Source: Lichenostomus cassidix
Taxonomy: Eukaryota; Chordata; Aves; Passeriformes; Meliphagidae
DNA length: 64,000 nucleotides
Direction: 5' to 3'
NCBI GenBank assembly: GCA_008360975.2
Contig: CM039187.1
Span: 20,923,495-20,987,494 of the forward strand
Each line of letters starts with the position of its first letter. The first letter of the stretch is position 1. The notes beneath the pieces were generated by a model. It was not told the DNA's origin and did not search any database. It saw only the letters and a list, made by a program, of their open reading frames with translations. The position numbers were made by a program, and so were the translations under genes. Below, piece after piece: positions 19,622-35,705 of the stretch.

Positions 19622-20553
19622 GTCTGTAACCAGTGATGAAGGATCCGTGAATGCATTCACAGGAAGGGGGTCACCTGGTAGGGGTCAAAAGACTAAAGTC
19701 TGTACCACACCTTCATCTGGTCATGCTGCATCTGTGAAGGATTCAAGCAGCAGATTGCCTGTTACAGACCCCACTCGGCCTGGTGCCACCACCAAAATCA
19801 CCACCACCTCCACCTACATATCTGCCTCTACACTTAAAGTTAACAAGAAAACCAAAGGGCTCATTGATGGCCTTACTAAGTTCTTTACACCATCACCTGA
19901 TGGTCGCAGATCACGAGGTGAAATAATAGACTTTTCAAAGCACTATCGTCCAAGGAAAAAGGTCTCTCAGAAACAGTCATGCACTTCTCTTGTGTTGGCT
20001 ACAGGTACCACACAAAAGCTAAAACCTCCACCTTCTTCACTTCTAACCCCAATCCCCATCTCTGGTCAGAGCCCCAGTTCTCAAAAATCCAGCACTTCGA
20101 CTTCTTCTAACTCTCCCCAAAGATCTTGCAGTCAGTCAAGCATACCCTCCTTTAGTAGCCTTCCTAGTAGCAGTCAGCTAAAGGGACTCTTTGATGGACT
20201 CTCTCATATCTATACCACTCAGGAACAGTCTCGAACAAAGGGTCACCCAAGCTATGCAACCCACAGGCATTTGTGTAGTAAGCCAGAACTCTCTTCCACA
20301 TCAACATCTAATAGTCATTTCTATGCAAAGAAAGAGGTTAGGAGCAGGTTTATTTCTCATGTCTGTGCCTCTGGATGGGGTGTGTCTAGAGGACATGCTT
20401 TTAAAGCAATTGCTCACCTCAAGAGAACAGCTTTCTTTAAAAAGCACAGGACTCTAGGCAGATTAAAGTATAAAGTGACCCCTCAGATGGGGACCCCCTC
20501 ACCAGGGAAGGGGAGCTTGACAGACGGAAGGATTAAACCTGATCAGGATGATG
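19622..20553 (+). CDS. KAT6B: KAT6B large linker exon (MORF-beta form)
   Basis: This 932-base exon encodes 310 residues between PHD2 and the MYST domain. It starts [20 protein letters not shown] and ends [10 protein letters not shown] before a GTAAGC donor. The protein is serine/threonine/proline-rich with basic patches, and contains two copies of a KGL(I/F)DGL(T/S) motif. KAT6B is known to make forms with and without most of this region. A GTAGGG at 19678 splits a codon at the same phase as the normal end; using it would remove 876 bases, 292 codons, leaving the frame intact. The middle is less conserved relative to human than the two ends. The frame continues past the donor to a stop at 20627, which would matter only if the intron were retained. 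Confidence 0.95.
19678..19683 (+). promoter_or_regulatory. KAT6B: Candidate alternative 5' splice site (MORF-alpha type)
   Basis: The sequence CCTG|GTAGGG offers a donor 56 bases into the large linker exon, one base into a glycine codon. Splicing from here to 21494 joins G to AT, giving an aspartate codon, and keeps frame. It deletes exactly 292 residues, the same as the remembered human difference between the 2073- and 1781-residue forms. Usage in this species is inferred. Confidence 0.7.
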
Positions 20554-21493
20554 GTAAGCAAAGGTCAAAAGTGCCAACCAAACCTGCGTCCCATCCAAAA
20601 CCAAAATTCTTATCACATAGGTCTTAGCTATTTCTCTTGTTCTTACTTCACTTTCATACAAAAACAACAAAACTTTGACCTTGTATCTAATGCTGACTAA
20701 ATCTCCAAAACATTTTTGGGTTGGTTTTTTTTTCTGACTAATACCACACCACTTTATTTTTTTTTGCATCTGTAGTGACACTAGGAGCCCCAAATGCCTT
20801 CATAATGTTGCTTATGGCTGTGTAGTAGCGCATGAGTAGCCACTTGTCATGCTACTTCCTTGTTCTTCCCCTGCCGTTTCTGTGGCAGTAGTGCTGTCAT
20901 CATGATTGTGTGCTGTCAGTGCTTATAACGGTGGGCATTTCAATTCATTTCCCTCTGCTCCATTGCTTTTTCATGAACAGTTCCATCGCACTACAGTCTC
21001 CACAACACTTGATCTGTACTGCTGTGAGCTACCTTTTTTATAATTACTTTTATTTAAGAAAAAAACCCATTTAATTTACAATATTTGAATGTAGATGTAG
21101 CTTAGTATTAATCTCCAAGTTTTAAGGGCAACTTTTTTTCTCTTGTATTTATTTTTACCTTCTACAGTATACTGCAATTTATCAATGGCATAGTTCTAGC
21201 AATAGAATATGCTCCATTTCATGAGGTTCAAAACTGATTTAGTAGAACTGGACCATAAAGGCTTATATAGACAGACAGGCAAGTACCAAAATGTAGTTCA
21301 TGCAGCAACAAACTACAAAACAAGAAGGGGGGGGTGGGAAGGTTTTACTTCTGTTACTTAGCAATACCAAATTTGGTTAAAATGGGGAGTCTTAACAGCC
21401 ACAGTTGCAGTCCTATTTAGTAGTATCACTATGGCAAGATTACATGTACCCTTCACATCTGTGAGTAAACTTTTTGCTGGTTTTAAATAACAG
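20554..21493 (+). other. KAT6B intron
   Basis: A 940-base intron with GTAAGC donor and AACAG acceptor, containing short T and G runs. No element recognised. Confidence 0.85.
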
Positions 21494-21615
21494 ATACTGA
21501 AATCAAACTAAGCATCAAGCAAGAAAATACGGATGTATTTCTGTTGGGAAGCAAGGACACTGTTACACAGGAGGATTTGGAAGTATTTAAGCAGGCCCGA
21601 GAACTTTCCCTGGAG
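21494..21615 (+). CDS. KAT6B: KAT6B coding exon: acidic linker before MYST domain
   Basis: This 122-base exon encodes [19 protein letters not shown], followed by [20 protein letters not shown]. It contains an IKQE sequence that fits the sumoylation consensus, an inference only. The second half matches the helical segment that precedes the catalytic domain in KAT6 proteins. Splice sites are AACAG and GTAAGA. The first two bases complete an aspartate codon, and the exon ends on a codon boundary. Confidence 0.93.
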
Positions 21616-23024
21616 GTAAGAATCATATTGCAGAAAACATAGTTATTTTTGTAAAAAAAAACTCAGTTTTCAGTCTATTCGTCTTCATTTCTGATCTATT
21701 CTTTTTTATCTAATGCATCATTCTTGCTGTGAATTTTATTTGGGAGACGCTGTATATACAGTTACATTCTCCTAGATAGGAGACAAGGCATCATGTTGGA
21801 ATGGGTCAGATAAGTGACACTTAAGATAGATTTTGAAATATATACTTGGGCATTTTGGACACAGGACTGCAGAATTAAACACAGAGCTTAAGAGTAGCTG
21901 ACATCCTGGTCAGGACTGAGAGGATGTTGGTTGGTAAGAATATGCCTGATGATTTTCCTCTGCAAATAAAGCAAATGTTCTAAAAGCTAAATCTGTCCCA
22001 GAAAATACTGGTTGGTAGAAACCCAGGTTTAGCGAGTTTGTGAGTTCATTTAACTCAATTACTTACAACACTTTGAGTTTAAATACTGTAGACTTTTTCT
22101 AGCAGTGGAAATATTTGAGCTGAATTGGCCTAGCAAATTAGACTTTTACTTTCCTGTGTCCACGAAATGAACAACCAGTGTCTTTGAGAACCCAGGTCAA
22201 AATGTAGGTGAATGTAGTATTTCAATTGCTGCTTTCTTAAAATGGCGTCATAAGTGGCTATGTGCTGTACATTTTCCAGTAATGGAAGTAAATTAATTTT
22301 TTTTCAGGTTTAGTGTACAAGTGACATTACCTGCTGTGTGGGTCAATGCAGTGACTTCTTTAGTCTTCATTTAGAGTGTCTTAGCCAACAAACTCAAACT
22401 GAGTTTAAAGATTCAGTTTCATTGTTAGCTTGTACTTCTCTTTGCTCATGGAAATAGTTCCTACCTCTTGCTTTCTTTCCCTTTCATTTGCAGTCTCCAA
22501 AAATGTTAGGTGATAAGATTTCTAAAATTTGTGACATTGAAATTGCTTGTTTTTCCTCACCTTTCTTAATCTTATATTTTGCCAGCCCTTTGGAGTCTTG
22601 CAGTCATCTTCTGATCAGCTTGAATGTAGTATCATAGCTGAAAGTAGTGTGTTAGTATATTCTTGAATTTATCTCTGAGATAAATTCTAGTTACTCCAGA
22701 CGGATTGTGCTGATAACCTTTTCTCTCATTATTTTGACAAAAGGACAGCTTTGAGTTTGCACCAGAAGTATAGAGAAGTCCTCACGCTAGATGCTGCGGA
22801 AGAAGAGACCTTGAGGCTGTTGTGCCTCTTATTTGGCTGGGCTTTTGCTGTTTGTACTTGCTGTTTGCAAACTCTGTCCTCTGTCAGGGTTTAAAGAGCT
22901 TAAGCAACTGATTTGGATACTTTAGGTTTCTCGTGCTTTCAGTGGGCGAAATTGGTTGTATAAAGCTAAAGTTCCTTTTACTTTTTCTATAACTAATTTG
23001 GGTTTTTTTTATTGCACCTGACAG
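21616..23024 (+). other. KAT6B intron
   Basis: A 1409-base intron. A 23-base near-perfect palindrome lies at 22665-22687. No genes or known repeats seen. Confidence 0.85.
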
Positions 23025-23140
23025 AAAATCGGGTGTAAAAACACTGGTGAAACAAGTGGGCGATACCCTTCAGTGATTGAGTTTGGAAAATATGAAATCC
23101 AGACCTGGTACTCTTCACCTTACCCACAGGAATATGCAAG
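23025..23140 (+). CDS. KAT6B: KAT6B coding exon: start of MYST domain
   Basis: This 116-base exon begins with a variable stretch ([12 protein letters not shown]) and then enters the MYST acetyltransferase domain with [19 protein letters not shown] and PYPQEYAR. The [17 protein letters not shown] block is diagnostic of MYST enzymes. The acceptor is CTGACAG. The donor GTAGCA lacks +5 G. The exon ends two bases into an arginine codon, completed by the exon at 24728. Confidence 0.96.
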
Positions 23141-24727
23141 GTAGCAAGTTGTCAAGATTGCCATACATGGTTGGAATTTTTTCTGATGTTAAAATTACAA
23201 CTTATTTTTTATTTTTTTGTAACTGCTTATAATTTAAAGCCTTTAAAAGTATATATGCTTTTGTAATTATAAGTGAGAACAAGGATTTGTCTTTCCTTTT
23301 AACTAGTTCTAGATCAAAGATACAATAAAAAGACTAAATTTTCCTAGTTCTGTATGACTGTCAACTTGCAGTGTGTATTGGTGTGGTTTTGTTTTGTTGT
23401 TTTTGCTTATATTTATTTGTTTGGTTTTGTCTGGGGATTTTTTGGTTTGTTGGTTTGTGTTTTTTCTTAGACCATTGCAATGAGGTATGTTCTACTTCTG
23501 GCCCTTTAGACAAATTAACCTTGTTTGTGATCCAGCATTTGTTAACCCTTTTTTTTAAGGACCAAGGGACATGTCGTGCTAAATAAATAAAGTCAAAGTG
23601 GGCAGATTGTGGCAACAGCATCTCATTTCTGGCCTTCTTTGCAAGGGTGCACCTTGGACTCAGGCAGAGAGCATGAACTAGAACGTGTGCTCAGCAGATC
23701 TCTGTGTAGCTTTGTGTGTGCTGGAAATAAATGTTTTATTAATCCATTGGCTCTATGGATTAATAAAACCATGGCACACTACAAGATATTCAGAACTGTA
23801 TGTTTATCAAGCTGTACTGTTACAGCAAGCAACATGATCTGTTCCAAAATGCTCTTGCATAGTGTTACTCAAAAATGCTTTTTTTGTGTGTGTGTGTGGT
23901 GGGAATGAGGGATGTGTCATGTATAAGTAATATAAAAATCAAGGGCTAAAAAATATAGAGAGTGTTTCCATTTCCTATTATAACCACTGCTTTTAGAGTG
24001 TTAATTTTTTATTTAATTTTAACTTTTAATTCCCACAACTTATATCATACTGTGAATGAGTGAGTTACCTATTCCATCAGGTAAATTAATCCCAAATAGA
24101 AGCATAATGATGGATAATTATTAGTATGAGGCTAGAGTGGGATGACACCGTAGGAGGCACTGTGTCTCTCAGCTGAGTGCAGTGGGATTACATCATTGAA
24201 CAAATAGTTTAAACTACTTTTTATGATGTTCATGAACTTTCTTAGGATACTGGAGTAGTGCAAATTATGACTATAATCCCAGGATGTGCTAGTAACTTCA
24301 GAGCAAAAATAAGGAAAATTGAAGGGAAGGAGATTCACAATAAAGGTGAAATTTGAAATGTTACTCCAGTGTGCTTCCTTTTAATGGAGACCACAGCAAA
24401 AGCTTAGGTGGAGTGTTGGAAAGGGGATGTAACTGAGATCTACCAGAGGCTGGACCACAAATTCACTGACCACTGCAGAACCCTATGGAATTAAGTTCAC
24501 TGTGATTGATTGATTGAATCTGGTTTGTCATATTTTCTTTTTCTGAACACTTGTGTGTGAATGTTTAATCATTCACTCTAACTCTGTATTATTTATTTAG
24601 TTATACTTTAGTAGCGTTTACATATGGTACCTTGTATTTGAATGGGGAGGGCTTTTAATTTGTGGTAATTTTGTTTACAGAATGTAACAAACATTTGGTA
24701 TAAAATATCTTGTTAATTTTCCTACAG
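23141..24727 (+). other. KAT6B intron
   Basis: A 1587-base intron. It contains T/G-rich sequence near 23385-23465, a perfect 15-bp hairpin at 23733-23769, a (TG)n run near 23886 and a GATT repeat near 24503-24518. No genes or named elements recognised. Confidence 0.85.
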
Positions 24728-24869
24728 ATTACCAAAGCTTTACCTGTGTGAATTCTGTCTTAAATACATGAAAAGTAAAAACATTTTGTTAAGGCACTCA
24801 GAGAAATGTGGCTGGTTTCATCCTCCAGCCAATGAAATCTACAGAAGAAATGACCTTTCAGTATTTGAG
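24728..24869 (+). CDS. KAT6B: KAT6B coding exon: MYST C2HC zinc finger
   Basis: This 142-base exon encodes the MYST zinc finger: [17 protein letters not shown], then [15 protein letters not shown], with the C-x2-C-x12-H-x3-C pattern complete. It continues [14 protein letters not shown], the strand leading into the catalytic core. The finger is structural and required for nucleosome binding and activity in MYST enzymes. The donor is GTAGGT, and the exon ends on a codon boundary. Differences from human (E for K, N for K) lie outside the zinc ligands. Confidence 0.97.
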
Positions 24870-27800
24870 GTAGGTGTATCAAAAATATAAACTTTTTGAA
24901 AGTAACCAGTTTGTAGATGTTACACACCAGCTGTAGAACTAGTGAAAAGTTTAACATACTTAAATACTTCCCTGGAGGTTCTTCTTACACTGCAAAACCA
25001 AGTTGAGATTCTGCTTATACTGCAAAAACGAGTCCCTCTTCCCTATTCTGTTCTGCCTTGCCATGTTCATTCATGATTTGTACTTGTGCTTCATGCATTA
25101 GCCAACTTCTTTAAGATACTTGATTAACGTGAATCTTAGGGCTTCCTCTGCAGTTCTCATCTTTGACTGGTTTGCCCTTCCCTTCTCAGCAAAAGAACCT
25201 CTTGGCACCCATTAATTTCTGGCTGTTTGAGTGTCTTGCGTATAGGGAGAAGACTAATCATAATATGGGTGCTCCCAAAGTATGAAAGCAAGTAAAGCAG
25301 GTTCTTGTGTGTTCTAAAATCACAAGTGTAGCTACTAAGTGCTTTTGCCTTCTTTTTGGGTGTTGGAGAAACTTGCCCTGAAATACAAAAAATCCCACAA
25401 CCTCAACTTTGGATTTATTCATCTATATTATTCTTTTGGGGGATGATTTCTTTTAAGTTTGAGGTTTTATGGATATCCTGGACAAGAGAATCCCGTGTTT
25501 CAAGTAGAATACCTGCAGTTATTAAAACTATGCCTTAACTGGTGCATTCCTGTTTTCAAGCATTCTGACAGGTAGTAATAACAGAAAAGAGTGCTGGGGT
25601 TATTAGCACTTCTTTTGAGACTGTTTCTCAACAGTGTTACTTAGATGCGTATATTGATAATTTCTCTTTAATTGCAGATATCAGATTCTTCTTCAAACTT
25701 GTATTTTCAATTTGTATAAATGTCTGTTGTACTTGGTCAGTGCCATTATCTGTTCAAACAATGTAGACACAGTCTTGAAGTCCTTTTTTAAGTTAGAACA
25801 AGATCTTTGTATTTGGTTTGTTTGGTTTTGTTTGTGCTATTAAAAAAATAGTTGTTTGTGTCAAGGTGGCTTCCTTCCTGACTTGAGCAGGTTTTATAAA
25901 TACTGTAGATCTGCCAGCAAAAGACTTACGTTGTAAATAGACTTACCTCTTCTTCCTATCAAGAAGTGAAATTGCCCTAGACTGTTAAAAATAACTTGGT
26001 TTGTCTTTTAGCAGGTGCAGTATACAATAGGAAAAGTGTGCTTTCCCACTCATTTTTATTAACTACTGCCAACATGTGAATGAAAAATTCTTGAAAAAGT
26101 AAAGTAAAATACAAAGAAATACTGAGAAAGGGAATGGATAGGTGGGGGATTGCTGCAAAAAACACATGGAAAACAGAGTATTGCAAAAGCAGTTTCCCAA
26201 CTTTCTCCACAGCTTTTATGCCCTTTGTCTGTTTTAGGTACTTCAGTAAGCACTTGTGTTAAGCCTTTTGAAATAAATGTGGTTGGTTTGGGTCTTTTTA
26301 TTTCAAAGGTTAATGTCAGTTGTCACCGATTAGTAGAAACTTAGTCATTAGTTGATGTTCTTCTTCATAGATCCTTTCAAGAATTCTGTGCAACCATTTT
26401 CTTTTAGGCAGAATGAAGGGTTTGTGGTTTTCTTCATGCTTTGTGTTTTTGAGAGAAATGGAAATAAGTTTGGCATTTTGTGATTTATGTACCTCTGCCC
26501 AGAGCATGACTTTGACAGATTTGAGAGCAGACTTTGACATAGCTTTGCTACTATGCTGTAGCCAAGCAACTTTTGACAGATGCTTCCTTTTGAGCTTGCC
26601 GTCCCTCTTTTTCTCCCCCTTCTCGCATTTAAAACTGATGAACAAGCTGTGTTTGCCTGAAATTTGAGAAGTTTTTTACATTTCTGTACAAATGTTCTTA
26701 CTGAAAAAGACAGCTCACATAATCTGCATTTTCAGGCTTATAGCTTACCCAGTGGTGATTTCTGCTTACTTAATGTCCAGATTTAATTTGCACACTTGCT
26801 AATAAGTGTGAAAAGTAATAAAAAGCATCTGGACAATGGAGTGTGTTGTAAGAGGGCTTGATGTATTCGATAAGCCCTTATGAGCTGTATGCAAGTTTCC
26901 TCTGATGCCTTTAGGAGCAGTAGCTATTCATTGAATGTTTTTTCTTCAGTCCACTTAACACAGCTATGCTGCTGATGTTCCCTTAAAATCCCTAAATATA
27001 TCCAAAAGGTTGGGTTTTGCTGAGATTTGCTTGGATTCTTACTCAAAACAAATTAGACTAGAAGACTGCTGCTTTTTCTGCACAGTGCATATAATTTCTC
27101 TCTCTCTGAATTAAATACAGCTACTGTCATTATCCAAAAAATCAGTACAAGCAAGCCTTTCTATTAAGAAGATTATTTCAAAAATGTGGTTGCCTTTGAC
27201 TGAGCCTTTCCTTTCAGGAAGTACCTAATTGATCTAGGAAATCTGCATTTGTGTCTGGCTTTTCTGTAGCTGTCTGAATCACAGCTTGACTCTTTACACT
27301 CATAATATACCTAGACTAATTGTAGTATTTAGCCAGAAAATTTACCTCTCTTGCTCAATAGCGTTTTAGCCTGGCATAGAAATTTTGTCTTGTCTAATTT
27401 ATTCAAAACATTGGTGTGATTGATATGTAATTTGCTATTCATTTATTTGCCTTGCACCTTAAGGATTCAGCATAATACATTTCTTTGTTTGGGTTTCTTT
27501 TAAAGTTGTTGTACACCACTGCCTTCTAGCAAACCACAGTTTAATGCAGTTTTAACTAGTGCATTTTTATCTGCCAGTCGTACTCATTTTTATTCCAGGA
27601 ATAAAGTGAAAGAGGTAAGTCTATCTTGAACAAATTAAAAGGTGAAGTTGCTTTGTTTAGTAAATCCTGATACTCAGAGGTTACTTAAAAGTACAAAGTA
27701 ATTAACACTAACTGGAGAGTCCTTATTTAAGAAGAAACTGGGGCATTTCTCTTCTGAACCTTGATGTGTTCTGTTTGGTTGTTTTTTTCTTCTAACACCA

Positions 27801-27901
27801 TACTGTTCATGTTTTCTTCTAGGATATGATTGATTCAATAAGTTATTTTGTCCTAACTTGTTGGTGTCTTGGAAATAACTGCATCTGTCTTGCTTTTCTA
27901 G
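24870..27901 (+). other. KAT6B intron
   Basis: A 3032-base intron. The open frames on both strands near 26316-26667 overlap each other and show no family resemblance. I see no named repeat here. Confidence 0.8.
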
Positions 27902-31595
<3,694 letters not shown>

Positions 31596-34500
31596 TGAAG
31601 TGTTTTATTTACACTTGTGATCTAAGGAGCTGATGGCTGTTATATAAAAGTGTAACATATGAAACTTTATTTAACTCACTTTGTTGTTTTTATCAGTAGA
31701 TAATGGGATTTCTGTTTATATTTACATAGGATAGAAAAGCTCCCTGAAGTGAAAAACTTAGTGCTGCTCTGTTATTGTACTCGAGGAAATTGAGAATGGA
31801 TCTCTCGGCAGTAATATTAGCTCACAAAGCTATTACCCTGAATGAATTGTCTAAATTACTCTCCATTTTGCTTTGCTCATTAGTATAAGAAGAGGCAATT
31901 ATTTGTGATTATAGCTAAGAAGGTGTTAGTCCAAGACATTCTCTCCATTCTAATATTTCTAGGTTGTATCTTCTTTTAGCTAAAAACAAAAAAGCTTTAA
32001 TTGAAGAATTGTCCCATGGAATAAATGTGCTTTGGTTTTTGTGTTCATCACTTTCTAGTGAAAATTGTTACCAAAAAAGGGTGTAGGCGTTCATGGCTGT
32101 ACATGTACTTGCTGCTTTATTTTGCTGAGCTGTCTTACCTGTTAGACAGTTTCAGGCATACTTGTTTAAATATAATTTTATTCCCCAAATCTTAAAGGTG
32201 GAATGGAACTCCAAACAAAATTATCTAAGGAAACTTCTCTGCTGAGTGTCCTCATTACTACTGAATCCAGCTTTCTACTGTAATTTATAGGGAGGATGAT
32301 AAGGAGTTAGAGTATATTGTATGTGGTTGCTTTTCACTATTATGTTTTATAAAGCACTGCAGAATTACATGGCGGTAGAGATAGTTCAGATAATAGGATT
32401 CCTGCCCTGAAGGTGTATGCAAGAACATTAAAATGCAAATAATAATACATTGCAGTATAACAGCAGGACAAAGACAAGAATTTGTAACTGTAGAGTTTTC
32501 AAGTTCTGTGTCTTGCAGTGTTGTACCCAGCATGACTGTGCTAGAGTGTAAAAAGATACTTAGTATGTTCCATCATTGTATGGCTTTATCAACAGCCTTT
32601 ACTATACCCCTGTGAGTTAGGTAAGGATGGTTCTGGACCACTTAATCCACCATTGAAATGTAGCTGTCACTGGAGTGGAACACAGCAGCTGTTCCATTGT
32701 GTGCCTTCTGCAACCTTTTAGCAAAGGCTGTGAGAAGTACCACATATTTCTGGATCTGTGGAGAAAACTTTAAGCTTACTTTAGGTAGAAATTGGCCCTG
32801 TTTTAAGATCAGAATCCTCTTTTTGCAAAAGGAGATGAGGAACTCTTAGTGGGCACTGGTAAGTGCTTCCAGGCTTTTGCTTTGTTTGTTACCCTATGGT
32901 GTCTCTCTCTCAAAAAAAAAAAAAACCAAACGTTATTCTGGTTGAGTTTGCAGTAGTTGTAAATACAAAACTGATGGCACAGCCATGAAGCGCCTTTTGC
33001 TTATGCTGTGGCTAACAGACTGCCCACTTCATGAGCACACAGTCAGTCCTTCAGGACCTTTCCCCAGTGCTTGGCCTTCGTTTTCTGGACAGAGGTTCCT
33101 GTAACTGGGAATCAGACCGTTTCATTTGCCAACAGAATGAAGAGCTAAGAGATGACTGAAAAAGGCTGGCTCTGTACTGTGAGTAAGATGCAAACTACCT
33201 GAAACGTAGGAAGGGAACTGCTTGGGGCTGTTTTTCCCTAGATGTAGAAAAGAAGGGAAAACTTTCAAGGCTAGTTTTCCTATGTTGTATTTATATCTTT
33301 CTGCTCGAGAGAGGCTGAATGCTATGAAATGGGGCATAGCTTCGTTTGAATTAGTGACCCCAAAGTCTGTTTTGTAAAGGAAACCCCTTCAGAATTAATT
33401 ATTTACTCTTTTTCATGGAATTTATGTGTTTCTGCCTTCTATATTGTGAGTGACTAACTACCATCTTCTTTGTGCTTTACTCTTTCTGTTCACTTGTGGT
33501 CTCCTGAGTATAAATTGCTCTAACTGGTCTGAGAAGATATGATATAGAAAACCCCAGTTATTATTCTCAACTTGAACAGACCAAGTTTATCATAGTTTAA
33601 AGCATTCTTTGCTGGTGACATTATCTAGACTGTCATGTTCTCATAAAGTCATAGCAAGATAAATTTTATGCTCTGAATGTTAAGTCTTCATTTGTTATGT
33701 GGGTAATGCTTGTAAACTGCTCTATTTTGAAATCTGTGAAGCAGTCACTGGTACTTGTCTTTTTTTATAACAGTAACCAGAACAGCTTTTAGACTATAAT
33801 AATAAAAACTTAACTGAGCAAGTAGTTTTCAGAAAATGATAGTTACAAACCACAAAAGGGAAGGTTTTAAGAACTGTTTGCAAGCAGTTGACTGCTCACA
33901 TTATTCTGTATATATCTAGACACTTGATAGGCTGGAAAGAGCACAGCCTTTAAGCCACTACGCGACTTCTGCCTTGTCAGCAGTCTGCTGAAAATGTAGT
34001 TTGTGGTAAAAATTTGCTTCTTTTTTGGTAAGTGAAATGCATTTGTTTGTTCAGACTATGATGCATTCTTTTGTCTTGATCTAATTTAATCTTCACAGAT
34101 GAGTCTTATATGGTCATGCTGTGACTTGCAAGGGAAAATAAATTCTTTCGTTTTGCTAAAATAGATATTTGTCTTCTGACCATTGATTTTTGTTTTTTAC
34201 GACTTAACATTTTCATAACTACATTTAAACTTACCTCTATTTCATATCAAAACTGGTAACAACATTATTTCTTACTCTGTAGACACCAAAGGTCTATCTG
34301 TCTGTTTCTTCAGGAATCTATAATCTCACCTATGGGAAAGAGATTTTTTAAAAGAGGAAATTAACTGTTGTGAAAAGCAGGTGTGCTGTAAAATAGCTGA
34401 GTTTACTAGTCTGATTGTCTTCAGCATTAATTTTATTTGTAGTTTTCTGTATGTCATTCATCATTAAAATAGAAATGTTGTTGTTAAGACCAAAAATATG

Positions 34501-35193
34501 TGCTCTGTATGTGTTCTTAAAGCCTGGTAAGACTTTTTTTTTTGTTAATTGTAAGGAAGTTAGAGATTTTGGCTGTGATAGAAACTTGTTGGGCTGTTTA
34601 GAAATCTACAAAAGTTTAGCTATAAATATTTGTTAAATGGTTAAACTGTTGATTTGTAAAATTGAAGACTTGATTCTGCTTCATTTTGCTTAATTCACTA
34701 AGACAATCAGTTTAACTGGTCTTATTTTCTTGAAGCATGTCATACTGAAGACAAAATGGTTGACATGAAGTCTGCACTTTGTTTAGACTAATTATGCTTT
34801 ATTCAATACTATTTAATAAGAGTTGGTTGATGTTTCACATAGGGATAGGGAACCTAATTTTTACTTGGAGTGTAGCTAACATACAAAGCATTTCCTGAAA
34901 ATGAATAAGGGTCTTAATTTGCTTGTTATATTTATACCTTCCTGCCTTTTACAGGACCGAAACTTCTTGCCAAACTTCTTGGGTTTGGGCTGTTTGTTTT
35001 GTTTTCATTTCCTTGTTGTTCTTGTATTCTGTGGGGTTTACTGGATTCTGATTACAGGGTTGCACCTGAGGGTGAACAACTGACTTCTGCATCCATCTTT
35101 TGTATTGGCTGTAAATAAAATTTTTGGGCAAGTAAACTGCAGCTGAAGCTGATCCAGAAATAAACCAGAAAGCAGGATTTATTGTATAAGAGC

Positions 35194-35705
35194 CTATTCT
35201 GGATTTGTTTCATTTGAAGTCCTTTTGCAGTGATATACAGCTATTATTCCTGTCACAAGGATTGCATGTACTTGCATTTGGGTGAGCCTTTGTATGTCCT
35301 CTGTCAGTTCAGCCTGTAGTGCTGCTGTCGTTTTGACAGTGCAAGCACTGAAGCTGCAGTGTTGTAGCTTCTCTCTGTGCAGACCCATTTCTTTTATAAA
35401 CTTTAGCAGCTTCTCTATGCCAGACATTTTTCTTTGCTTTCTTTATTTGAGCTCTTGCAAAGCCTGGAATCTTCATATGCTTTCTATTTCTATTCATTAG
35501 ACTGCAGTGCCAAAACATATTACTATTTCTTTATATGGCATATCTAACACAGAGTTCAGTATTGCTAGAATGAAATACAGCAATATGTCATATTTGTTTT
35601 CTGTAAGTTTAAAGTCGTCTTTTGATTCATACTTCTTCACAAAGCTCATCTTGTCACAGTCCCATATTTCTGCATACTGGATTGCAAATTCCATGCTGGA
35701 GGCCT
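35194..35705 (-). pseudogene. Unidentified pseudogene-like tract, antisense
   Basis: One minus-strand frame is open from 35694 to about 35500 (65 codons, starting MEFAIQYAEIWDCDKMSF) and again from 35427 to 35194 (77 codons, containing MSGIEKLLKFIKEMGLHREK). Four stops cluster between them. A second minus-strand frame covers that gap (35518-35309), as a frameshifted coding sequence would. The composition is protein-like, with mixed charged and hydrophobic residues. I do not recognise the protein. A decayed retrocopy is possible, but no poly(A) tail or target duplication was found and chance cannot be excluded. Confidence 0.3.

Noticed and set aside
26316..26667. Overlapping open frames of 84-109 codons on both strands
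   Set aside because: Mutually overlapping, compositionally unremarkable, and inside a KAT6B intron; likely chance.
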